NCBI GenBank assembly: GCA_034440615.1
Contig: JAOTOM010004009.1
Coordinates: 77,001 to 141,000, forward strand
DNA length: 64,000 bases
Direction: 5' to 3'
Origin: Ashinkailepas kermadecensis
Lineage: Eukaryota > Arthropoda > Thecostraca > Neolepadidae
The number at the start of each line of letters is the position of its first letter. Positions within the stretch are counted from its first letter, which is position 1. Made by a program: the position numbers and the translations under genes. Shown here piece by piece: positions 53,535 to 64,000 of this stretch. The notes under the pieces were generated by a model, which worked only from the letters and a program-made list of their open reading frames with translations, was not told the DNA's origin and made no database searches.

Positions 53535-53800
53535 ATGGTGCAAGTCACGTGTGTACAATGTCATTGTCATGTTTGGCACATGTGAATAAATAAACATCCA
53601 TGCCTTCATTTGTATATTTTTCATTCATGAAAAATGCTCTGACCAGAAGAAAAGTGCTCAGAAGAATAAAAGGCCGGACCAGAAAGCAAATTAGAGTAGT
53701 CCATACACAAATGTGATTAGAGACATGAAGGGAATATATTTAGTAATACCTTGGTAGGTGCAAGCCATGCTTGGCCACTGCATATTTTTGTTTTTAGAAA

Positions 53801-53824
53801 GTAGGAGGGCATTAGCCCTCCTAC
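53801..53824. repeat. Perfect inverted repeat, 10-bp arms
   Basis: GTAGGAGGGC, loop ATTA, GCCCTCCTAC, 65 bp upstream of the THAP start codon, in a GC-rich stretch that may be its promoter or 5' UTR. Confidence 0.7.
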
Positions 53825-53888
53825 CGCCGCCGGCCGGCATTAGCATTTGCGTGTATTTTGCGGCGGGTTGTTGTGTTCCGGCTGTAGA

Positions 53889-54077
53889 ATGGAGGAGAAA
53901 GGTGGATATTACCGATATTGTTTCGTTCCTAAGTGCACCAACACAACAATTACTACACCAGAAAAACTGTTTGCCTTCGTTCCTAGCGATCGCAAAAGGA
54001 GAAAGCTCTGGTGCAAAGTGGTAAGGAGAAATGACCCGATAAACAAGACAGCATCGTGCTGCGGAGATCATTTTGAT
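53889..54077 (+). CDS. THAP zinc-finger domain, first exon
   Basis: ATG at 53889 (MEEKGGYYRY) starts a complete C2CH module: CFVPKC, TPEKLFAFVP (hydrophobic strand and AVPxP-like turn), RRKLWCKVVRR with the invariant Trp, and CCGDHFD closing with Cys-x2-His. A consensus donor GTGAGT follows HFD at 54078, the usual place of the first intron in THAP genes. THAP domains bind DNA in transcription factors and in P-element-type transposases. I found no second exon in the remaining 700 bp of unique sequence, so whether this is a host gene or a transposon gene is open. Confidence 0.7.
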
Positions 54078-54083
54078 GTGAGT

Positions 54084-54750
54084 ATACCGATCTGACTTGA
54101 CAAAAACATGGGATCGGGTTATTTTCAAAATTATTGACGTCTTCACATTTTCAGAGGCATGTTTAGGCATCGGCTGGCTCCCACCTAAGTACCCTTTTCC
54201 TACGTAGTTTAGTGCTCAGCTACTCATGGACTAGACACGAGCTGTCATGTTGGGATAAACATGTACCAGATTGGTACAAACACATAACTTTTAACATAAC
54301 CAGGGCTGTTAAAACCAAGAAACATGTGGAAACCCAACATGACCCCTTGAATTTGGGGGATATAGGCTCCAATGGGGGGGGGACGTCAGGTGGTATGATA
54401 AGACTGTTTGAAGGGTCTGCGTATATGATACAATACTATACCAGGGTTGGCATTTCAGCCAGCAAAAATTAATTGCTGCCGCTTGCTGGATTTTATCAGC
54501 CAAAAGTGGCAATCACCCCATTCTCTTAGGCAGTGCCCAAAAGTTGGTTTTGCACCAGGGTGGATGAGTGGCACATTTTGCATCTGATGTGGCAGTTTAT
54601 ATGACACCTGCTCCACCAATACCCTGTCCAGTTCATTTTGAGGTTGCTTATGACAAAAATGCAGCATATTTTCCCATCAGGCTAACCAGGTTAGCAGGTA
54701 TTCATTTAGGAGAAATTTCACATGTTGCTGAAATTGTACCCAAACACTAG
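54084..54750. other. No further exon recognised
   Basis: Intron-like sequence after the THAP exon. 54575-54720 has a short open stretch without a domain. Confidence 0.4.
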
Positions 54751-54761
54751 AATGTACAGGA

Positions 54762-55342
54762 CACTAGCGCAACCAGGGGGGGGCCAAGGGGCCATGGCCC
54801 CCCCCCGAAATTTTTTGGGGCCCGGTCCGAGCCAGGGGCCCGCGAAGCGGGCCCCTGGCTCGGAGTGGGCCACCCTACTCAGAGCCCTGGCTAGGGGCCC
54901 GCGAAGCGGATCTGTGGCTCGAATCAGGGGCCCTTTGAACCAACTGAAAATCTGGGGGCCCGTTTTAACCAGGGCCCGCCTCGAACCGGGGCCCATTTTG
55001 ATTCAGGGGCCCGCATTGAACCAATAGCCCGCTTAGAACCAGGGGCCCGCTTCAACCTGGGGCCCTGTCTTGAACCAGGGGCTCTCTGGAACCAGGGGCC
55101 CGCTTCGAACCGGGCCCACTTTGATCCAGGGGCCCGCATTGAACCAATAGCCCGCTTAGAACCAGGGGCCCGCTTTTACCTGGGGCCCGCCTCGTTTTAG
55201 TTTTTACAAACATAGGGGCCCGCTCAAAAGTAAGTGCATGTTTTCCGCAGACTTTTTAAAAACATGAGGGGGGCCCGCTTGCGAGGGGCCCGCTCTCCAA
55301 CCGTGGCCCCCCCCCCGAACTGAAATCCTGGTTGCGCCACTG
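54762..55342. mobile_element. Non-autonomous hAT element (MITE), 581 bp
   Basis: Inverted ends CACTAGCGCAACCAGG and CAGTGGCGCAACCAGG, with an exact 8-bp duplication GTACAGGA at 54754-54761 and 55343-55350. The interior is a degenerate tandem array of AACCAGGGGCCCGCTT-type units. No coding capacity. Confidence 0.9.
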
Positions 55343-55444
55343 GTACAGGACATAATATAATACCAAAGCAGGGTTGTTACAGGCACAAATAACATTGGTT
55401 ACAAAACCTAACTTGTTTTATGTATCATTTCTAGCCTTATTTAA

Positions 55445-56358
55445 CACGCGCCCTGGAGGGCCTCTGAAAATTACGCGCACTGGAGGGGGGGGCGGCGGAT
55501 TCCGGCCCCCCCACCTAAGATCTCGGCTCCTATTAAAGCTAGATAAACGAAATTCGCAGGGTGGATGGGTACGGTAGTGAACTCTATTATGTACAATTTT
55601 CATGACCTTAGGTCAATATCTTCAAGGTCAAATGAGGTCACATTTGTCAAAATGTTCTTGTTTTGCGTGGCTTGGCTTGTCATTGTTATTGATCGCTGTG
55701 ATTGTGTTTAAATCCTCCAAAGCGGGCATCGATGATGCTTTAGACATTACTAATGATGTAATACAGATGCTAGATCCGACATTTGACCTCAGGTCACCTA
55801 TATAGCAGCACTTTATCAGTTCAGTTACCTGTTCCAGTTACCGGAACCGGGCCCCCCGCCCGACTGCTCCGTCGGGCAGTTCGGCGCAATCGGTTTCGCG
55901 AAGAAAGGAGTGAAGTACATAAATAAAGTATGGAAACGCCATGACAAACAGTGCAAATGACAAATAGTAGTGCATTTTGACAACATTCCGGTTGACCAAG
56001 TTTGTTTCCATTAACCTGTCATGAACTTGACCTGACTTGACCTCGGTGACCTAACATGACCTTGAAGCTATCTAGCATATCAATATACATCAAACAAGTC
56101 GCTAGTGTTGCCAAGAACACTTCCCTTATGCGAATATACGGGAAGCGCATCAGCGCCGATTTTTGTGGTCTGGCGCTAGGAATTTTTTTTTACTTTAAAT
56201 TTTTTCCGTCCGATTTCAATTTTTCTTCCTTTAAACGACGTGCCGTTCATTTTTAAGCAGGTACGCAGAACATCGCGTATATCGACCGGTAAAATCTGCA
56301 GTTATGTACGAAAAACCTGACGGGTGGGCGGATTTCGCCCCCCCTTCCAGTGCGCGTA
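55445..56358. mobile_element. TTAA-flanked non-autonomous DNA transposon (copy D)
   Basis: TTAA at 55441-55444 and 56359-56362. Here the left end is the doubled one: CACGCGCCCTGGAG, then TTACGCGCACTGGAGGGG 30 bp on, then a G/C hairpin. The right end (inward TACGCGCACTGGAAGG) leads straight into its hairpin. About ten AGGTCA/TGACCT motifs, four of them in a row with 3-4-bp gaps at 56028-56063. Confidence 0.85.
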
Positions 56359-56699
56359 TTAACACAACCGAATATCGGTCATAAATCAAACTGGTCGCAG
56401 GATACAAATGCACTCAGATATCACACGAATATTGCATTTGGATGTGGTGGGTTTTTGAACAAGAATGCTTCCGTGGTCCCTAAGAATGAAAGTAATTTTG
56501 CACGGATAGCAAGACGAGATAGGATTTTTTTCATTTTTGACTAAGCATGCACAGCATATTTCTTTACCATTGAAAAGGGCATGGTGGCATTTTACCTCCA
56601 GATATATTGAGTCATGAAAATCATGACTCTCAAATGAGTGTTTTATTATATATTAACATGTTTATAACTTCCCAAAAAACATTGCTCTGTGAGATGCAT

Positions 56700-57140
56700 C
56701 GGAGACATATCAGAACCTCTAATACCCAAAACCTATAATGCTTCAGAACCTATAATACTCAAAACCTATAGTGCTTCAGAGCCTCTAAATAGTCGTCTTG
56801 GGGGAATTTTCAATACCTGAATACTCCAAACCTATAATGCCTGAAACCACATAATGCTTGGAACATATAGTTGTTCAGAACATATAATACCCAAATCCTA
56901 TAATGCTTCAAAGCCTCTAATACCGTGGGATCTAATCCTGTGGGAACATTCAAAACATATAATGCTCAAAACCTATAATGCTTCGAAACCTATAATGCTC
57001 AATTCCTATAATGCTTCGTTGCAACTAATATTCAGAAAGCATAACTCTGGACACAGCTAGTGCTTCAAAACCGCTAAAGCTCAAAGCCTATAATGCACAG
57101 AATATATAATGCTCGAAGACTATAATGCTCAAAACCTATA
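56700..57140. repeat. CCTATAATGCTCAAAA tandem repeat, 16-18 bp
   Basis: Degenerate array of CCTATAATGCTTCAGAA-type units. Confidence 0.85.
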
Positions 57141-57144
57141 ACAG

Positions 57145-58600
57145 CTCACGACCGCATGCTATAATCGGCCGTACGGTTCATTCCGCGCCTCCACCGTAGT
57201 CTACCAATGGGAGACACCGCCCGAAAGCTTCCAGGTGTATCCGCCAGAGCGGCGACACATGTGAGTGTAGGACATGAATTGCTCGCCGCATTGGCCGCGT
57301 TCATGCATTTGGCTGGTGAAGAGCAGGATATTGGAGTGAATGCTCCCTGAATTAAATTACTTGTTGATTTATAAGCTGATTCACTGGTTTTACGAATAGG
57401 CAATTACTTGTCGGTGATTTCTAAGCTGAGTCACTGGTTTTACGAATAGACAATTTCAGTGTCTAAGTACCACAGGGGCGGATCCAGGTTTAATATGTGC
57501 TGTTGCCGATTATTCCTCTTTGATCGCTGCCGGCTGAAGTAGAGGAGACCTGGCGTTCGTGTTCCCTTGCATGGAATAGGTATGTGTACGCTGAAGACCA
57601 ATGACGTACCTAGAATTTGTATTGGGGGGGAGATTTTGAGGATGTCCAGGTTTGTCTAGTAATACTCACCATGCTACGTTTCAGTGGTATAATTAGGAAG
57701 TGGCGCAGCCAGAAGTTTCTGAATGTGGGGGGGGGGGGACGAAAAAAATGTAATGAAACAGAGATGTTTTCCCAAAAATAACGAAATACATAAAACAACA
57801 CCCCTGTTCAGGGGTGCTGTTGTATGTGCTCCATGTCACTGTGGAATGCCTATGCCAGCTGGAAAGAGAAATCTCAGCGGAAGCGGACCTCTAACAGCTG
57901 AGGAATAAACTGGGTGCCTGATGGTCAGAGAGGGCTGGGATGATCTTTCGACTTGAAAGTGCCCGTGACGGAAGAACAAGACCCTAAGTGCTAAAGTGAA
58001 CTAGTGAGGTCCATCTCAGATCCGAAATGTCCCAGAGATGAGAGCACGGATTGACCCAGGATGACGCTTGCATTCTCAAAGCAACTAAGTGCCTAGAAAG
58101 ATGCTTTTCATCTCAGTAGAGGAGCATATATAGCCAGTAATTTTCCGCATATTACGAAGAACGTTGCCCGAATGGCCCAAAAGGGTGCCTACATTCTCAA
58201 GCCACACAGCTGTTCGGAATAGCAACGGTATTGGCGAGATAGGCGCCTGATCTCACGGACTACCTTTGTCTTCCAGCTGCCTTATTATTTTACTGATTTT
58301 AGCTGGGTGGATACACTCCACCGATTGGGTTCAAGCTGATTCTACTGGAAGGACACTTGCACACCCAGGTAACATGCTACCCGAGGTCCTGCTTCCTTAG
58401 GCGATGGCAGAGATTATGTTGGTTGGTTGGTTATTTGGGCTTACGGGCGCATCGACTGCGTTGGTCATACAGCGGCAGAGATTATGTATTGGACCAATAG
58501 CGCGCCTATTGCCAAAGTTGCCATGTTGCCCAGGACATGGACTACATAACCTGTCAGGATGTAGCGCTTAACATTTGATACTTATATTTTATTTTAAGAA
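57145..58600. other. No gene; foldback-family fragment at 57703
   Basis: 57703-57770 repeats the subterminal phrase of the compact foldback (GTGGCGCAGCCAG then AATGAAACAGAG). I recognise nothing else apart from the micro-insertion at 58420. Confidence 0.45.
58420..58473 (-). mobile_element. SINE-tail micro-insertion, 54 bp
   Basis: TGGTTGGTTGGTTATTTGGG then CGCATCGACTGCG. GGCAGAGATTATGT at 58406-58419 and 58474-58487 is the target duplication. Confidence 0.85.
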
Positions 58601-58622
58601 GCATGGTATCTAGGGACAGTAC

Positions 58623-58968
58623 CTAAATGGAGACATACAGACAGACAGAGAGACATACAAATAGACAGACAGGCAGAGAGGCAGACAGACAGAGAGACAG
58701 ACAGACAGAGAGACAGACAGACAGAGACAGACAGACAGAGAGACAGACAGACAGAGACAAACAGACAGACAGATGGAGAGAGAGACAGATGGAGAGAGAG
58801 ACAGATGGAGAGATAGACAGATAGACAGACAGATGGAGAGATGGAGAAACAGATAGACAGACAGATGGAGAGATGGAGAGACAGACAGAGACGGAGAGGG
58901 AGCGGGAGACATAGACAGAGACAGACACGGACACGGAGACGGAGACGGACACGGACACGGACATAGAT
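58623..58968. repeat. GACAGACAGAGA microsatellite
   Basis: CAGA/GAGA mixture ending in GGACACGGACACGG. Long minus-strand frames (CLSVCLS) are artefacts. Confidence 0.9.
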
Positions 58969-58999
58969 AATCACTCTGGGACCCCAACAATGGCGCCAA

Positions 59000-59345
59000 A
59001 AGCCTCCAAAACGTATTGGACCCACAAAGTGTCGAAGTCGCTGAAACTAGCGCTAGGGATCCAATCGCATGACGTCGGGATACAAAAGATTACATTGGAC
59101 TAAAAAGAGTCGGGTCTCAGCCCTTCAAAATCGCACTGGGGGCCCAAAAGATCGCGTTGGGCACCCAAAAGTTGCAGCTCCCCAATGGCGACTAGGGCCC
59201 CACATAAGCAGTGTGACCCCAAAAATCGCATTGGTATCCGAAAAAGAAATCAAACCGGAGCCCTCCGAAATATGGATGGATTAAAAAATTAAATGTCCGG
59301 GTCAGGAAAATGGCTCTGGAGTACCGAACATATCATCAGATGCCT
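59000..59345. repeat. Foldback-family fragment
   Basis: Phrases of about 30 bp (TCGCATTGGTATCCGAAAA and similar), plus GTCCGGGTCAGGAAAATGGC shared with 32277. Confidence 0.6.
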
Positions 59346-62300
59346 TGAGGGAGGAATACCACACCACCACACACCAGCTAGGAATGGGAAACCGCGGGGG
59401 AACATGCTGATATTAGCGCCGCCCTGGAAACATACGGGACATTGAAGCCGCCGCATTCCTCTGAAATTCCGACTCGTGATTGGCCCACGAGTTCACCTTC
59501 CACCAATTTCCGTCTTGAAGGACCTGTATTACGGCCCTGTACCTGGCGTGAGTATTGGTAGAGTATGGTGGAGATGTGAAGTAAACTGATAAGGGTTATA
59601 ATGGCATGCAGTTGTCAGCTGATATTAGAGGTTTTGAGCATTATAGTCTCTGAGCATCAGTGAACAAAATTTTAACCATTTTGCATGGAAAATCACAGTT
59701 AACGAAAGTTTTAGGTTTTCATCCTTGGTGATGACTTTCATCTTTTCATAAACATATTACAAACACAGATGGTCATTGTTGTGATGGAAATAAAGTGCAT
59801 GTTTGCAATGTTTTCATCCTTGTCTTTTGTTTTTCCAGCAGGTATCAATAGTCTCACTCTCAGGTGAATATAAAATGAGCTTTGAGACAAATGCATATCA
59901 TCACAAAACCTAAGGGACCTGTAGTGAAGATGTTCCTGGCAGGCTGAAAATTATTGTACAATGAACTAGATGTGTCTATCTTCATGAAGCTAGGCATGAA
60001 GTTCACAGTGTATCCTCACATTCAGAGGATTATATAGCATGATGAACATAGGTGCAGCAATCTATGAATATGCATGAATCCATGAAATACACACTCATAC
60101 CATGCATCTTTAAAAAAACATGTGAAGCTGTAGCATAACCAGAAATTAGGCCGAGCTGACGCACTTAAGGGCTGAATCATGACATTGGCCAAACCCAAGT
60201 AATTGTCAGCTAATGCAGGGGGGATTTGGAGCAAGCGGGTGGGGGCATCACCAGCCTAGATAGCGTGATATGAACTAAAATTATCCTTTATTCATGCTCT
60301 TCAGAAAAACAGGGAACATTTTTGAAGAAAAAGTATTGTTTTAAACTAGAGCTTGCACCTAAACCATACAAATCAGGTATTTTTCGTCAGCGATTTATTA
60401 AATCTTACACAACCCAAGCTGACTGACAACGGGCTGGCTGGATCCACCCATGAGCTGAACCCTTAACAGCGTTAAATCTCATGACTGAGTAGTATCTCAG
60501 CACTGATTACAGACAAAGAATGCAGGTATACAAATCTACATTAATAAATACAGAAATTCCCAAACCTGGATCCTATTCGGCGACTTACGAGGGCTCAGCT
60601 TTGTTTTTCGAAGTCTTGTGTGCGTCACAATTGTAGGCATGTATTTTGAAGAAAAATAGAATTGATAAAATGTTCCGATATTAACATATGATTCTCTTCA
60701 GATGTAAACAGAGAAATAAAGTTAGAATTGTTTCTTCATTTATCTTAACCTTACACTAATAAATTTCACAAATACTGCAAATATTAGCAAATATTGTTTA
60801 TCAAGAACGTGGGATGAAAAATTTCATCCTTAGGCTGGCACATTCCAGGAGGATGAAAAACACATGAAAATACAGGTGAATTTGTGAATGAATACTGGCG
60901 AGCATAATGCATAAATCAAAGATCAAAGCAAATATTTGAACGTCTCATCATTTTCTACACATTATAAAAGGACAATAACGCTCTGCCGCGCGCGGTACAA
61001 GGAATTATTCATATGTTCATCTGTGGGCTTTTTCGGCCAGTCTGAAGGATGAAAAATCCAGGTAAACGCGGGGCTTGATATACGGAAGTGCTACGAATAA
61101 ATCGCACAACAACTGGGATTTTCCAACTCTCCGTTCATTTTAGTGCGTGAAAATTAGCACAAAAACACTTCCGAAGGTCTTCCTTACGTGCCATATTTTT
61201 TACAACGCAAGAGCTCCTGACGTGTGGATGCTTGGAAAGTATGCTGCAAATGGAGACCAGTTCCTTGGTGATATGGCAAGGGAATACTATAACTGGACAC
61301 AAATATAATTATTTCAAGTTCATTTTCTGATTTGAGCACACAAAATACTCGACATGTGCACATTTAAGTGAAAATTATGATGTTTTTCAATCGCCATTTG
61401 TCGATAGCTCACTGGCTTTTTCCTTCGTCACAGGTAACAACCTGAATGCCATAATTCTCCCTTGTAGTGGAAATATTTGATCCTAGTTTTTTCATGGCAT
61501 TCTTTATATTGTTCCAAGTCCTTTCCAGTATAATAGCCTCCCAGCCGTGCAGGTTAAATATAAAAAAAAAATTGCGAAGTGTGCATTGTGTCCTGTGGCA
61601 CTATAATTTGTCACGAAAGCGCAAAACATCGCTGCGCTGAATTTTGTTTATATTCCATTGTTTTCATAGCCTTGCATTTGGCATATACGTGCATACAGTG
61701 CAGCGTAAGTTCTATGTGTACTGCCTTGAGCGTTGTTAACCTTAAACCACCTCATCCGCCTCATCCTACATTGCACAGATGTGTGGTACAATGTAGATGA
61801 TGAATATCTCAATCTAGATTGGTGGTATATTAGTGGCATATCTGCGTGTGCTGTTCGAAGGAAAGCATATGATCGAGGTAGGACGAGTGGATTCTAAGGT
61901 TGTTCTGCTTTGTTGGGAGGGGGCAGATTCAGAGCTGAATGAGGCAGAAATAGATATTGTAGGGGGAGAGACAGTATTGGATCTAAGGAGGCCAAATGGG
62001 CCGCCCCCCATGCCCAAAGGGGAACGCCACCTCATCTGCTAGAATGCTACCCCTCTAGCCTCCTTTCCATCCCCTAATGTTGAAGTGCCATCCATCCGGG
62101 AGGTCGGAGTGCATCCCCCCTCCCCCCTCTGGTCCCTGCTTCCTAGGAAGGCAAGTTAGTGCCACCCAAGCACATCTTTAGCTTCCACCAGCCCCACAGC
62201 TTAAATTCCTGTATCCGACCCTATTTGAGACTGAATTATGTGATGCTGAATATTCCTACAGGGGAGGAGCCTTAAAGTGTTGCATGGTGTGGACAGGGCA

Positions 62301-62640
62301 GGAATTATGGATCCAGCACCCAATTATATTGGCATGAGGACAAGTTTAAAAGAAACTATGAATTTACAAAAGAAGTAGCTAAAAGAAGTAGCTAAAGAAG
62401 CATGAAAGATAATGAAACTATGAGCCAAATGGGCCAATGGCATAGGAACAGGGCAGTTCCCCCCCTCCAGCTTTGGAGCTGGTGGGCATTACCTGCCATC
62501 TTTTCATGGTCTGAGCACCCAGATATCTCTCTCCCCCCCAGTAGAAAACATAAAACATTTCAGTCTCATAGCACATCCTGCCGCCTCACCCCCCCCCCAC
62601 ATAAAAAAATGTTCCTTATGGCCCTGACAGGGGCCATCTT
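59346..62640. other. No gene recognised
   Basis: Mostly AT-rich. Recurrent GGATGAAAA/TTTTCATCC words at 59717-59750, 59815, 60807-60860 and 61045 hint at an old inverted repeat. Short frames at 61814-62042 show no domain. Confidence 0.4.
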
Positions 62641-62649
62641 GGTTACGCT

Positions 62650-63370
62650 TTGTGGACACTAAGAACTAGTTGTCCACAACATTTGTCGATTAGTTATCCA
62701 TGAAATAAGGAAAGGAAATTCTTTTCTCGTTTTAATACCAGTCTATGCTATTTTTATAGACTGCTATGCATACTGACAATGCCAATTGTGCGTGATAGCT
62801 GGTTCCAATGTTAACTACCCTGCTGGTAAAGAAAGACTGTCTTGTCTTTATCCTGATATGGTTAACTTTGATTTTGAATTGATGGTCTCTAATAACTAAT
62901 TGTATAATTTGTATTATCCCAGAGATGGATCTGTTGCTGACCATGAATAAATATAAATACCTTGATGAGACCTTCTCCCCTTATTTTTCTGTATCTAAGT
63001 GTATACACATTCATATCTTTTTGTTATCTCGTCTCATATGGTAGGTTGCTCAAATTACTAATCCTCGTTTGCACTCTCTCTAAATATTACCAACTTTTTC
63101 CATAGCTATAGGGGATCAAGCTCCATTATTTAAAATGTGCCTGAAATTTTCTTATTGCTTCTTTTGTATGTTGTCCATAATTTGTGGACACAATATGATG
63201 TACACAATTTTGTGTTCACAATAACACCTAAGTCCTTCTGTTGAGTCGCAGCTAGTACTTGGCTACCCATCAAGTATGGATTCCTGATATGCTGTCTACC
63301 TACATGCATTATTCGACACTTATCAAAGCTAAATTTAATTTGGCACTTTTATACCTTTTCAATCCTATTT
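62650..63370 (-). pseudogene. CR1-like LINE 3' region, decayed
   Basis: The minus strand reads FSFDKCRIMHVGRQHI and KDLGVIV at the upstream side, then LSNLPYETRLQKLNMYTLRY, RKIRGDLIKVF and a degenerate tail. These are the last parts of a CR1/L2-type reverse transcriptase ORF. Many frameshifts. Same family as 37371-37560. Confidence 0.75.
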
Positions 63371-63463
63371 ACGAATATTGTGACCAATAGTGGTTCCAGT
63401 ACTGACCATTGCAGTACTTCACTAAGAGCATCTTGTCATGAAATTTTCATGCCACCTAGCACC

Positions 63464-63631
63464 GGGGACGAGTGGTCTAGGGGTAAGATGCTCGTCTCAC
63501 AATCGAAAGATTGTGGGTTCGAATCTCACCTGTCGCTACTCTTCGCCCGCGACCAATCGGCGTGAGAGATTGGCGACGCTATATGACTCGACGGTCGCCG
63601 TGTCGTAAAACCAATAACCACAACCACCACC
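63464..63631 (+). mobile_element. tRNA-derived SINE (copy 4)
   Basis: Intact A and B boxes and an AACCACAACCACC tail. GCCACCTAGCACC at 63451-63463 and 63632-63644 is the target duplication. Confidence 0.9.
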
Positions 63632-64000
63632 GCCACCTAGCACCACTCTCTACTGTCCATCTGAAAGCCATAGCTCAAACTGATTTTCATATCAGGATTA
63701 AATCAATATGTCTTATCACACTTGTCTGTAGCAAAATCCAAAAAGTTCAAGATATTTGTCAGCGAGATCAACCTTTTCTAAACACATGCTGGGTGTCTCG
63801 AATTAATATGTTCCCTTCCAGAAAACAACCATTATATCCGTAATAATTGGTTTAAGCAGCGTATATCCTAAGGATGTTGGTCCTGCATTTACATAACTTC
63901 ATTCAAAATGATGTGGTCCCCGCATTGTCCCGACTAGACGCTGCCTCAATCACGCCGTGATCTAGTAGAGATCGCGGCGCCTTGCCCGCGGTATTAACTG

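Noticed and set aside
58594..59025. Ser/Leu/Cys-rich minus-strand frames
   Set aside because: Translation of a GACA/GAGA microsatellite.

Overview
This is metazoan nuclear DNA: intron-like splice sites, polyadenylation signals, C2H2 and THAP domains, and a very dense load of animal-type transposable elements (Transib, hAT, Penelope, Ty3/Gypsy, Jockey-like and CR1-like LINEs, tRNA-derived SINEs, foldback elements, TTAA-flanked MITEs). The mix, with a multicopy cGAS/Mab-21-like family, suggests a marine invertebrate. The phylum cannot be fixed from the sequence. Most long open frames are translated minisatellites, not genes.

Layout. 1-4.3 kb: a SINE, a TTAA-flanked element and unassigned DNA. 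4.3-8 kb: a Penelope endonuclease remnant, an A/T block, and an internally deleted Ty3/Gypsy element with both short LTRs. 8-12.1 kb: a truncated hAT transposase running into a foldback-family repeat that a second TTAA element has split. 13-20.3 kb: minisatellites, an intact single-exon cGAS/Mab-21-like gene (minus strand), a rearranged pseudogene copy beside it, a CpG-rich block and a possible terminal exon of an unknown gene. 21.3-25 kb: a decayed Jockey-like LINE carrying a SINE with target duplications. 25.1-27.6 kb: a second intact cGAS/Mab-21-like copy in the same duplicated cassette, abutting the broken LINE. 27.8-34.6 kb: a foldback element of about 6.8 kb with arms mostly of 11-bp repeats. 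35.4-37.4 kb: a second, compact foldback. 38.7-43 kb: a ZBED/hAT remnant and a LINE with an RNase H domain. 45.1-47.3 kb: a small foldback and a 15-finger C2H2 protein. 49-54.1 kb: a complete Transib element with exact 5-bp target duplications and ends built like V(D)J recombination signals, sitting between possible exons of a small gene and next to a THAP first exon. 54.7-64 kb: a hAT MITE, a third TTAA element, simple repeats, CR1 fragments and a fourth SINE.

The plausible host genes are the two cGAS/Mab-21-like genes (predicted nucleotide second-messenger enzymes of innate immunity), the zinc-finger gene, the THAP exon and a few orphan exons. The main discoveries are the Transib with RSS-like ends, the duplicated cGAS-like cassettes, the TTAA elements loaded with nuclear-receptor half-sites, and a set of 30-65-bp SINE-tail insertions, most with clear target duplications.
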